A program made the position numbers and the translations under genes. The notes under the pieces are model-generated. The model saw only the letters and a list, made by a program, of their open reading frames with translations, did not search any database and was not told where the DNA came from. From the NCBI GenBank assembly GCA_964578975.1, contig CAZOFA010000043.1, positions 1 to 19,231 on the forward strand: a DNA stretch of 19,231 bases. The letters are read 5' to 3'. The stretch comes from CAYRUP01 sp964578975 (GTDB lineage Bacteria; Pseudomonadota; Gammaproteobacteria; DSM-16500). Below, in pieces: positions 1 through 5,762 of this stretch (the first letter of the stretch is position 1; each line of letters starts with the position of its first letter).

Positions 1-141
1 GGAGTGGTTGCAAGAATCCTTTCAGTAACCGTTGTCATCCATGACAGGCTTCATTTTAGCAAACCCCAAAAAGATGTAATCTACTGTAAAATAAAACAAT
101 CAGGTGATATCTGGGTTATAAAAATAAACAAGCAAATATAA
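1..141 (+). CDS. Possible 3' end of an unidentified gene (partial)
   Basis: Plus-strand frame 1 is open from the window edge for 46 codons and ends with TAA at 139-141. The other two plus frames stop within the first 45 bases. The C-terminal part reads SGDIWVIKINKQI, with alternating hydrophobic and charged residues that look protein-like. No start codon, domain or family is visible, and an open stretch of this length can arise by chance in AT-rich DNA. It may be the tail of a gene that begins outside the window. I do not recognise it, and no clear terminator follows it. Confidence 0.3.
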   Translation, partial: GVVARILSVTVVIHDRLHFSKPQKDVIYCKIKQSGDIWVIKINKQI

Positions 142-317
142 TCAATGAGTTAATTCAAAATAGGCTTATAAAATATTAGATAGCTTGCTTTAACTAGGTA
201 TTTTATCCGCATTAATTATGGCAATTATCTTACAGGGCGATCAGCCAGCGCATCCTGTCCCGCCACAAAATATCTTGTTTTACGCTAAAATATAGATATA
301 AGACGCTAAAGGACACT
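142..317. other. AT-rich intergenic region upstream of the secreted-protein gene
   Basis: This AT-rich stretch lies between the possible partial frame at 1-141 and the gene starting at 318. I see no coding frame with a plausible start and no strong hairpin in it. Its only supportable content is a weak promoter-like pair close to the downstream gene, listed separately. Confidence 0.5.
275..302 (+). promoter_or_regulatory. Weak sigma70-type promoter candidate for the 318-947 gene
   Basis: TTGTTT at 275-280 and TATAAG at 297-302 are separated by 16 bases and resemble -35 and -10 boxes. The -10 box matches the consensus at five of six positions. Transcription would begin near 308-310, almost on top of the Shine-Dalgarno-like AAAGGA at 308-313, so the leader would be very short. 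This makes the assignment doubtful; a promoter further upstream in the AT-rich region is equally possible. Confidence 0.25.
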
Positions 318-947
318 ATGCTGATGAAAATTTTGTATGCAATCTGTTTCTTAATTTTTTGCGCCTATGGATCTGCCTTAATGGCCGCGGATAGTTCTAG
401 TATTACCATGCAAAAAAATGAAGAAAATAGACGCGTCGTCACTCAAGTCACGACACCCTTTCCTCATCTTTTTTATACGGCGTTCAGCCAAACGATTTAC
501 TCATCCACCGATCTAAAACCGAGTGCCTGTCCTACCTCGGCAATTTCAATGCCGCCTCAATTGCCAACCTACTATAAAAAATCTGAAAAATGGTATTCCA
601 CCAGTATTTATTATGAATGCGGCAAAACAGGACAAGGCAGTACAAAACCTTGCGATTATACCGATCGCTATACTGACACCGTGCAGAAATTAGATGGGCA
701 ATCGACCACAGAACCAAAAACACTTTGCGCTAATTATCCAACCTGCACAGGAAGTGATGTTATCCATAATCCGAACATCACCCACAAATGCTCTGTGCAA
801 GTTTGCAAAACATTTAACGGCCCACCACCAGGCTATTTGACAGGATTTTACAAAGTTTATATTTATACGCCGACGACACCTGCCAATGCGGATTTCGTTC
901 CTTACATGTGCGTCACCCACGGATGGGCACCCGCTCCGGCTCATTAA
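318..947 (+). CDS. Secreted cysteine-rich protein of unknown function
   Basis: A 209-residue protein that I do not recognise. The N-terminus is a clear Sec signal peptide: a lysine at residue 4, a hydrophobic core over residues 5-22, and probable cleavage around Ala23/Ala24. No lipobox is present, so it is probably soluble in the periplasm or exported. The mature part has eight cysteines (71, 101, 112, 137, 143, 158, 163, 198), enough for four disulfides, and many Tyr, Thr and Pro residues. There is no membrane segment after the signal. AAAGGA at 308-313 lies 4 bases before the ATG at 318 and 10 before a second in-frame ATG at 324; the second gives a more usual Met-Lys signal start. The gene stands alone and converges on minE. 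A host- or surface-directed role is possible only by analogy with secreted Cys-rich proteins; nothing here proves it. Confidence 0.75.
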   Translation: MLMKILYAICFLIFCAYGSALMAADSSSITMQKNEENRRVVTQVTTPFPHLFYTAFSQTIYSSTDLKPSACPTSAISMPPQLPTYYKKSEKWYSTSIYYECGKTGQGSTKPCDYTDRYTDTVQKLDGQSTTEPKTLCANYPTCTGSDVIHNPNITHKCSVQVCKTFNGPPPGYLTGFYKVYIYTPTTPANADFVPYMCVTHGWAPAPAH

Positions 948-959
948 GATTAGCTACGA

Positions 960-1000
960 ATAAATACTGCCGCTCATATTTGCGGCGGCAGTTTTAGTAT
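960..1000. terminator. Bidirectional terminator between converging genes
   Basis: ACTGCCGC at 966-973 pairs perfectly with GCGGCAGT at 985-992, giving an 8-bp GC-rich stem with an 11-base loop. A T-rich tail (TTTTAG) follows on the plus strand and an A-rich flank (AATAAAT) precedes it, which gives a T-rich tail to minus-strand transcripts. It sits between the stop of the secreted-protein gene (947) and the stop of minE (1003), so it fits as a shared rho-independent terminator. Confidence 0.8.
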
Positions 1001-1002
1001 GA

Positions 1003-1317
1003 TTAGTTTTCTTCAATGACAAACGCAGACTGATTATTTTCACTTTTCTCTAAGCTATGCGGTAAAGTGACATTCAACTCGAGAATGGAACATCCATCGC
1101 GACGATCAAGATCAATTTTCACTTTTTCTTTATCAATCTTGACGTATTTTGCAATCACATCAATTAAATCTTTTTGCAATGCAGACAGATAATCCGGCTT
1201 TTCACGCGTGCCGCGTTCGTGTGCAATAATAATTTGCAAACGTTCTTTAGCCACTTGCGCCGATTTCGGGCGCTGAAAATAATGCAGAATTTTTGAAAAC
1301 TTAGTCTGTATTGTCAT
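1003..1317 (-). CDS. minE: Cell division topological specificity factor MinE
   Basis: MinE binds MinD at the membrane, triggers its ATP hydrolysis and drives the pole-to-pole oscillation that keeps MinC away from midcell. The protein has 104 residues against about 88 in E. coli. The anti-MinCD segment is recognisable in AKERLQIIIAHERG, and the topological-specificity domain in DYLSALQKDLIDVIAKYVKI and SILELNVTLP. The N-terminus is a few residues longer than in E. coli, and about 14 Ser/Asn/Glu-rich residues follow the usual end. Its ATG overlaps the minD stop (ATGA, 1314-1317), so translation is probably coupled. A terminator follows directly, making minE the last gene of the operon. Confidence 0.96.
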   Translation of the reverse strand: MTIQTKFSKILHYFQRPKSAQVAKERLQIIIAHERGTREKPDYLSALQKDLIDVIAKYVKIDKEKVKIDLDRRDGCSILELNVTLPHSLEKSENNQSAFVIEEN

Positions 1318-2138
1318 ACGGTTTCCTTCTCTTTAAAGCTAAACAGGCGTTTCAACCAATGAGACTTTTCTTCAACGAAACGATGTGGCAAATCTTCGCC
1401 TAAAAATCGTCCGACTGCATCCGCATAAGCTTGGCCCGCATCGCTTTCTCGATCTAAAATAACAGGATCACCTGCGTTTGAAGCGCGTAATACCGCTTGT
1501 GATTCAGGAATCACACCGAGTAATTGAATCGCTAAAATTTCGTTAACATCACCAATACTCAACATATCGCCACGGGTGACACGTTTCGGGCAATAACGCG
1601 TTAACAATAAATGTTCTGTAATCGGTGAACGGCCTTCTTCCGCACGTTTAGTTTTGCTGGATAACAACCCTAACATACGATCAGAATCGCGCACAGAAGA
1701 TACTTCTGGATTTGTCACCACAATGGCATGATCCGCAAAATACATCGCTAATTGCGCACCACGTTCAATACCCGCCGGTGAATCGCAAACGATGTAATCG
1801 AAGGTTTTCTTTAACTCTTCGAGAACAACGGATACGCCTTCTAATGTCAACGCATCTTTGTCGCGAGTTTGTGAGGCAGGTAAAATATATAAGTCGTTGA
1901 CATGTTTATCGCGAATGAGAGCTTGATTTAAATTCGCCTCATTTCGAATCACATTTACAAAATCATATACCACACGACGCTCGCACCCCATAATCAAATC
2001 AAGGTTGCGCAGCCCAATATCAAAATCAATGACGACTGTTTTGAAACCGCGTTCAGCCAATCCGACTGCGATCGAAGCACTCGTTGTGGTCTTGCCAACA
2101 CCGCCTTTGCCTGATGTTACTACGATTATTTGCGCCAC
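1314..2138 (-). CDS. minD: Septum site-determining ATPase MinD
   Basis: MinD is a ParA/MinD-family ATPase that dimerises on the inner membrane with ATP, recruits MinC and oscillates under MinE control. The 274-residue protein has the deviant Walker A motif GKGGVGKTT at residues 10-18 (K11 and K16 present), the switch region around D38/D40 (VIDFDIGLRNLD), and a Walker B-like IVCDSPAGIE segment. The C-terminal stretch HWLKRLFSFKEK fits the amphipathic membrane-targeting helix. The start is GTG at 2138, because the in-frame codon two positions upstream is a stop. GAGGGA lies just ahead as ribosome binding site. It lies 18 bases after minC and overlaps minE by 4 bases. Confidence 0.98.
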   Translation of the reverse strand: MAQIIVVTSGKGGVGKTTTSASIAVGLAERGFKTVVIDFDIGLRNLDLIMGCERRVVYDFVNVIRNEANLNQALIRDKHVNDLYILPASQTRDKDALTLEGVSVVLEELKKTFDYIVCDSPAGIERGAQLAMYFADHAIVVTNPEVSSVRDSDRMLGLLSSKTKRAEEGRSPITEHLLLTRYCPKRVTRGDMLSIGDVNEILAIQLLGVIPESQAVLRASNAGDPVILDRESDAGQAYADAVGRFLGEDLPHRFVEEKSHWLKRLFSFKEKETV

Positions 2139-2156
2139 TTGTCATCCCTCATTCAA

Positions 2157-2864
2157 TTAAGAAATCGTCTCAATTCGAACCTGTTCGTTATCCAAATAAA
2201 TTTGAATCATACCATGACTTTCTGGTAATGGTTGCATATCTTCTTTCGTCAAATAATAACCGGCGATAGAAATTAATTCAGCTTTTAATGTATAACAAAA
2301 AATTCGCGCTTGGGTATTCCCTTGTACGCCCGCCATCGCACGACCACGTAAAGGTCCATAAACGTGGATGTGTCCATCAGCAAGCAATTCAGCACCAGCG
2401 CTCACAGGTGCTGTCACCACTAAATCCGCTTCTTTGGCATAAATTTGCATGCCGGAGCGAATCGGTGTGGTAATTAATTTAGTGACAGGATGTTCAGCCG
2501 TCTTTTTTGTGTTTGGTTCATCACGGGTTAATTTTCCCACCGTGAGCAACGGCAATCCATTGGCGGTGGCCAGTGCGAGTTGTTCAGCACTCCCATTACG
2601 CACCCCCACAGGCACTAAATTATTCGCAAATAAAATTTGTTTCAATTTAGCAAAATCAAAAGAATGAAACGATTGTATTTTTTCAAGATCAATAATGATA
2701 GGTGCTCCAAGAAAAAAATTCGGCGCACGACTGACCGTTTCTGCCAACTGTAAATCTAACGCATCTAAATCATAATGGGTAATTTGTAAGATGGTGCATG
2801 GCGTAAAACTTGTTTTAATTTGAAAACATCCTACCCGTTTTACCGCGAGTGAACTGGTTGTCAT
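2157..2864 (-). CDS. minC: Septum site-determining protein MinC
   Basis: MinC inhibits FtsZ polymerisation and is carried to the membrane by MinD, which blocks polar septa. I choose the ATG at 2864, giving 235 residues, over a TTG at 2885: the ATG has AGGGA five bases upstream, and MTTSSLAVKR is the natural N-terminus. The N-terminal FtsZ-inhibiting domain covers roughly residues 1-105. A Lys/Thr-rich linker near 110-125 leads to the C-terminal beta-helix domain, with the dimerisation/MinD-binding signature YGPLRGRAMAGVQG and the IFCYTLKAELISIAGYY segment. The start codon follows the yajQ stop by one base, so the gene is very likely co-translated with yajQ. Confidence 0.96.
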   Translation of the reverse strand: MTTSSLAVKRVGCFQIKTSFTPCTILQITHYDLDALDLQLAETVSRAPNFFLGAPIIIDLEKIQSFHSFDFAKLKQILFANNLVPVGVRNGSAEQLALATANGLPLLTVGKLTRDEPNTKKTAEHPVTKLITTPIRSGMQIYAKEADLVVTAPVSAGAELLADGHIHVYGPLRGRAMAGVQGNTQARIFCYTLKAELISIAGYYLTKEDMQPLPESHGMIQIYLDNEQVRIETIS

Positions 2865-2865
2865 A

Positions 2866-3348
2866 TCAATCCCTAAAATTTTCAAACTGTAATGGCAACT
2901 CTACTTTAGCTTCGCGTAATAATGCAATTGTCGTTTGCAAATCATCACGTTTTTTTCCTGTGACGCGTACTTGTTCGCCCTGAATCGCCGCTTGGACTTT
3001 AAGACCACTTTCTTTGATCAGTTTGACAATTTTTTTTGCTTTCTCGGTATCGATGCCTTGACGTACTTCTACATTTTGTCGCGCTTCGTTTAATTTGATT
3101 TCTGGATTTTTATATTCGAGAGAACGCGTATCGATTTGTCGTTTTGCCATTTTGTTACACATAATTTCATCGATTTGTTTTAATTGAAAATCCGTCGGTG
3201 CAATTAATGTGATGGTATTTTTATTTAATTCTGCGCGTGCATTCGTGCCTTTGAAATCGAAGCGCGTACTAATTTCACGATTGGTTTGATCAACGGCATT
3301 GGTAATTTCATGAGTATCAACTTTTGATACAACATCAAAAGACGGCAT
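2866..3348 (-). CDS. yajQ: YajQ-family nucleotide-binding protein (UPF0234)
   Basis: YajQ-family proteins are small two-domain nucleotide-binding proteins; a Xanthomonas member binds cyclic di-GMP, but the role varies and is not established here. The start is placed at the ATG at 3348 (MPSFDVVSKVD), which is the family N-terminus. GGGAGG stands 7 bases upstream, and an upstream ATG at 3366 would add six atypical residues. This gives 160 residues, the usual length. Conserved stretches include NREISTRFDFKGTNA near the N-terminus, and GIDTEKAKKIVKLIKESGLKV and AIQGEQVRVTGKKRDDLQ in the C-terminal half. The first 14 bases overlap the end of ribB, and the stop almost touches the minC start. Confidence 0.95.
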   Translation of the reverse strand: MPSFDVVSKVDTHEITNAVDQTNREISTRFDFKGTNARAELNKNTITLIAPTDFQLKQIDEIMCNKMAKRQIDTRSLEYKNPEIKLNEARQNVEVRQGIDTEKAKKIVKLIKESGLKVQAAIQGEQVRVTGKKRDDLQTTIALLREAKVELPLQFENFRD

Positions 3349-3973
3349 GACTTTCCTCCCTTTCATGTTTTAGTCGGTAAGCAATTAAATCATTAATTGC
3401 TGCCATTTTAATAGTATGCATTTTGGCAAACTCAATCAATTCTGGCAAACGTGCCATGCTGCCATCGTGACACATGATTTCACAAATCACAGCGGAAGGG
3501 GATAAACCCGCGAGTCGCACTAAATCGACACTCCCTTCAGTATGTCCGGGTCTTTCTAATACCCCTTTGGGGCGTGCTTGAATGGGAAAAACATGTCCGG
3601 GTATGGCAATATCCTGAGGGGTTGAATGCGGGTCTACTGCAACGCGAATCGTATAAGCACGATCTTCCACCGACACCCCGCTCGTGACACCACGCACCGC
3701 TTCAATGGACGCGGTAAACAAGGCTTGATCTTGGTGCTTGTGTCGTTCGGGCATTAACGGAATTTGTAAGCGTTGCACAAATTCTTGGGTCACTGTCAGA
3801 CAAACAATGCCGCGCGCTTCTTTCAACATAAAATTGATTGCGTCGGGTGTAATTTTTTCTGCGGCAATGACTAAATCACCTTCTCCTTCACGTCCCTCAT
3901 CATCGACTAAGATGACCATTTTTCCGTGTTGTATCTCATGGATAATTTCTGTGATCGGTGTGAAATAGTTCAA
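3335..3973 (-). CDS. ribB: 3,4-dihydroxy-2-butanone 4-phosphate synthase RibB
   Basis: RibB converts ribulose 5-phosphate to 3,4-dihydroxy-2-butanone 4-phosphate plus formate, supplying the four-carbon unit for riboflavin. The 212-residue cytosolic enzyme has the acidic metal/substrate loop DDEGREGEGD (near residues 24-33), the GIVCLTV strand, and the RPGHTEGSVDL and ICEIMCHDGSMAR motifs with catalytic His and Glu. There is no GTP cyclohydrolase II domain, so this is a stand-alone RibB rather than a RibBA fusion. The start is TTG at 3973, supported by GAGGAG seven bases upstream; the next in-frame Met lies inside the conserved domain. The 3' end overlaps yajQ. A repeat-filled spacer of 192 bases separates it from ribD upstream. 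Confidence 0.95.
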   Translation of the reverse strand: MNYFTPITEIIHEIQHGKMVILVDDEGREGEGDLVIAAEKITPDAINFMLKEARGIVCLTVTQEFVQRLQIPLMPERHKHQDQALFTASIEAVRGVTSGVSVEDRAYTIRVAVDPHSTPQDIAIPGHVFPIQARPKGVLERPGHTEGSVDLVRLAGLSPSAVICEIMCHDGSMARLPELIEFAKMHTIKMAAINDLIAYRLKHEREESHAVF

Positions 3974-4026
3974 TTTATTGCTCCTCTCTTTTTTTTAACG
4001 CGATCGTCATTGCGAGCGTATTTTCT

Positions 4027-4106
4027 CGTCATTGCGAGCGTAGCGAAGCAATCCAGGTTTTCGTACCGATCAAAACCTGGATTGCTTCGCTACGCTCGCA
4101 ATGACG
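4027..4106. repeat. Perfect 35-bp inverted repeat (large hairpin)
   Basis: Positions 4027-4061 and 4072-4106 are exact reverse complements over 35 bases, separated by a 10-base loop at 4062-4071. In RNA this would form a very stable hairpin between ribD and ribB. No T-run follows on the minus strand, so it is not a standard rho-independent terminator. It could still reduce read-through, stabilise the 3' end of ribD mRNA, or be a miniature mobile element. Confidence 0.95.
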
Positions 4107-4156
4107 ATGGAGTATCCGCTCGCAATGACGATGGAGTATCCGCTCGCAATGACGAT
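4093..4156. repeat. 24-bp tandem repeat, about 2.7 copies
   Basis: Two identical 24-base units lie at 4093-4116 and 4117-4140, followed by a 16-base partial copy at 4141-4156. The first unit overlaps the right arm of the inverted repeat, so the array probably grew from that arm by slippage or unequal exchange. It ends 10 bases before the ribD stop codon. Confidence 0.92.
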
Positions 4157-4165
4157 TGATGTTAC

Positions 4166-5293
4166 TCACACGAAGCTCGACGTTACGAGTTTGCAAAGTA
4201 CATCATCGCCGCTTTGTTGCCAACTGATTTGATAACGTTGGCGATCAAAAGTAAACGAATCTTGGAATGCTTCTTTTCCTGCTTGCAACCAAACAGGCGC
4301 AATATAAATGAATGCTTTCTGCAAAAGATTTTGTGTGAGTAATGCTTGGAATAAAGTGCCGCCGCTTTCAACCCAGATATCGTGCATGCCCTCTGCGCCG
4401 ATGAATGAAATAATTTGTTCGAGTTTGAGTCCCGCATCATCGCGGTCAACCGCAATACAGCGCACACCTTTTTCATTTAAACGCAGTAGACGTTCTTTTG
4501 CTGCGTTGGTTGCATGAAACACCGTGATACTTTTTGCGGTTGAAAAAATTTTTGCCGTTAAAGGAAGATTTAATTGGCTATCTAATAAATAAAGTGGCTT
4601 CGCGATAATTTCATTTTGATAACGAACATTCATTTGTGGGTCATCATAATAAATGGTTTTTGCAGTTGTTAAAATTGCATCGCTCTGTTTACGGGCATGA
4701 TGAGTGAATTCACGCAATGCATCACCCGTGAGTTGAATCGGTTCACCTGTCGCTTTTGCAATTTTGCCATTCAGGCTCAGCGCAATTTTTGCAGTGATAG
4801 ACGGTTTTTTTGTTTGCTGCCAATGACGATAGCTCTGATAAAATTTTGTGACTTCATCGAGAGGAATATAATCACATTGAATTCCGGCTGCTGATAAAAT
4901 GCTATGCGCTTTTCCTGAGACGATGGGATTGGGATCTTGATATGCATAAACAACACGACGTACACCGGCTTTTATGAGCGCATCAGTGCAAGGTGGCGTT
5001 TTTCCGAAATGAGTGCAAGGTTCCAATGTAACGTAGACTGTTACACCCGTTTCATTCCCGCTATGGCTGGAATCTATTCTGAATGGATTCCCGCCTTCGC
5101 GGGAATGACAGAGCTTGCTTAATGCGTCAACTTCAGCATGGGCTAATCCTGCAGCCATATGATAACCGGTAGAAAGGATGTGACCTTGGGAATTGACAAT
5201 AATCGCACCGACAGAAGGATTAGGCGCACAAAAACCACGCCTGATTTTGGCAAGATCTAATGCTTGTAAAAGAAATTCGATATCAGTATGCAT
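4166..5293 (-). CDS. ribD: Riboflavin biosynthesis deaminase/reductase RibD with a repeat insertion
   Basis: RibD is bifunctional. Its N-terminal domain deaminates the pyrimidine product of GTP cyclohydrolase II, and its C-terminal domain reduces the ribose to ribityl with NADPH. The 375-residue protein has the zinc-deaminase motifs HAE (52-54) and PC-x8-C (C93, C102). The reductase part (from about residue 150) shows the DDPQMNVR and WVESGGTLFQALL motifs. Residues 62-81 (CHSREGGNPF onward) are a 20-residue insertion between HAE and the PC motif, encoded by a palindromic repeat at 5052-5108; the reading frame is intact. The start at 5293 fits the family N-terminus (MHTDIEFLLQALDLAK) but has no clear Shine-Dalgarno. 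It lies 78 bases downstream of rplQ and may be read partly from the alpha operon. Confidence 0.93.
   Translation of the reverse strand: MHTDIEFLLQALDLAKIRRGFCAPNPSVGAIIVNSQGHILSTGYHMAAGLAHAEVDALSKLCHSREGGNPFRIDSSHSGNETGVTVYVTLEPCTHFGKTPPCTDALIKAGVRRVVYAYQDPNPIVSGKAHSILSAAGIQCDYIPLDEVTKFYQSYRHWQQTKKPSITAKIALSLNGKIAKATGEPIQLTGDALREFTHHARKQSDAILTTAKTIYYDDPQMNVRYQNEIIAKPLYLLDSQLNLPLTAKIFSTAKSITVFHATNAAKERLLRLNEKGVRCIAVDRDDAGLKLEQIISFIGAEGMHDIWVESGGTLFQALLTQNLLQKAFIYIAPVWLQAGKEAFQDSFTFDRQRYQISWQQSGDDVLCKLVTSSFV
5052..5108. repeat. 57-bp palindromic repeat inside ribD
   Basis: Arms 5052-5079 and 5081-5108 are complementary around base 5080, matching at 24 of 28 positions; the outer 10 bp are perfect (TCATTCCCGC / GCGGGAATGA). 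The sequence belongs to the common CATTCCCGC...GCGGGAATG type of dispersed bacterial repeat, by memory of that motif. On the minus strand it is read in frame as SREGGNP-containing peptide within RibD. It differs in sequence from the repeat in the ribD-ribB spacer. Confidence 0.9.
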
Positions 5294-5304
5294 GACGTTT
5301 TTTC

Positions 5305-5340
5305 GTGAACATTTGCAGGCTCGGGCGCGCAGACGTTCAC
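5305..5340 (-). other. Hairpin-forming sequence upstream of ribD
   Basis: Positions 5305-5316 and 5329-5340 can form a 12-bp stem with one mismatch and one G-U pair around a 12-base loop. It lies in the rplQ-ribD gap, 12 bases before the ribD start. No T-run follows on the minus strand, so it is not a typical terminator. It could affect ribD translation. No FMN riboswitch features were recognised in this short gap. Confidence 0.35.
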
Positions 5341-5387
5341 GATTTTAAGAGGGAGAAACACGCTGATAATTTTATGCAGCTTCAGCG
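5337..5387 (-). terminator. Weak terminator candidate at the end of the alpha operon
   Basis: CGCTGA at 5351-5356 pairs with TCAGCG at 5382-5387, spanning the rplQ stop codon. In the minus direction a T/C-rich stretch (TGTTTCTCCCTCTT) follows. The stem is only 6-7 bp and the loop 15 bases, so termination would probably be partial and some transcripts may continue into ribD. Confidence 0.3.
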
Positions 5388-5749
5388 CCTTTTTCTCTGC
5401 CCACTAGTTCAACAATTGCCATCGGAGCGCAGTCGCCTTTGCGATTACCGCATTTTAACACACGCAAATAACCACCTGGGCGTTGTTTAAAGTGAGGAGC
5501 AATTTCATTAAATAATTTAAGAACCATTTCGCGATCACGCAAACGTGCAAACGCAAGTCTTCGGTGATGCAATGAATCAACCTTTGCCAGAGTAATCATC
5601 GGTTCCATATAACTTCTTAATTCTTTCGCTTTCGCAACAGTCGTTGTGATCAGCTCATGTCTTAATAAGGAAACCATCATATTTTTAAACATTGCCTTAC
5701 GATGACTGCTCGTACGACTAAAATATCTTCCACTTTTACGATGTCGCAT
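5372..5749 (-). CDS. rplQ: 50S ribosomal protein L17
   Basis: L17 binds 23S rRNA near the exit-tunnel side of the large subunit. The 125-residue protein starts with the family signature MRHRKSGRYFSRTSSHRKAM. It continues with the conserved LLRHELITTTVAKAKELR helix and the RPGGYLRVLKCGNRKGD segment, and ends in an Ala/Glu-rich tail. Length is normal for the family. It is the last gene of the alpha operon, 13 bases after rpoA, as in E. coli. Confidence 0.98.
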   Translation of the reverse strand: MRHRKSGRYFSRTSSHRKAMFKNMMVSLLRHELITTTVAKAKELRSYMEPMITLAKVDSLHHRRLAFARLRDREMVLKLFNEIAPHFKQRPGGYLRVLKCGNRKGDCAPMAIVELVGREKGAEAA

Positions 5750-5762
5750 GGTACCTACCTTC

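Larger units (their letters stand above)
4005..4156. repeat. Interspersed repeat cluster in the ribD-ribB spacer
   Basis: The 14-base core CGTCATTGCGAGCG occurs twice in plus orientation (from 4005 and 4027) and three times inverted (ending at 4106, 4130 and 4154). The whole spacer is built from one repeat family. It contains the 35-bp inverted repeat and the 24-bp tandem repeat listed separately. The general motif resembles dispersed palindromic repeats I recall from several intracellular proteobacteria, but the family assignment is from memory. It contains no credible gene; open frames across it are low-complexity translations of the repeat. Confidence 0.9.

Noticed and set aside
1..38. Start of a minus-strand gene running off the left edge
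   Set aside because: An ATG at 36-38 opens 12 codons on the minus strand, but the stretch is too short, has no ribosome binding site, and competes with the longer plus-strand open frame.
33..46. Palindrome TGTCAT-CC-ATGACA as an operator
   Set aside because: A 14-base near-palindrome is too short to support alone, it lies inside a possible coding frame, and no promoter is nearby.
2865..2885. Upstream TTG start for minC
   Set aside because: It would overlap yajQ by 20 bases and lacks a placed ribosome binding site; the ATG at 2864 has AGGGA at good spacing and gives the family N-terminus.
3349..3366. Upstream ATG for yajQ
   Set aside because: The extra residues consist of the translated Shine-Dalgarno region (KGRKV); the strong GGGAGG site points to the ATG at 3348.
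3335..3973. RibBA fusion with GTP cyclohydrolase II
   Set aside because: The protein ends after the dihydroxybutanone phosphate synthase domain at 212 residues and the next frame is yajQ; no cyclohydrolase zinc motif is present.
4027..4106. Rho-independent terminator for ribD
   Set aside because: The stem is far longer than usual and no T-run follows it on the minus strand; the sequence belongs to a repeat family.
4093..4156. Short CRISPR-like array
   Set aside because: The 24-base units are directly adjacent with no unique spacers, and the repeats derive from the arm of a neighbouring palindrome. No cas genes are present.
3926..4159. Plus-strand open frame of 77 codons through the ribD-ribB spacer
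   Set aside because: Its C-terminal half is a direct translation of the 24-bp tandem repeat (repeating GVSARNDD), it begins inside ribB on the opposite strand, and it has no ribosome binding site or protein-like composition.
5294..5371. FMN riboswitch upstream of ribD
   Set aside because: The gap is only 78 bases and shows none of the conserved multi-stem FMN aptamer sequence; only a simple hairpin can be drawn.
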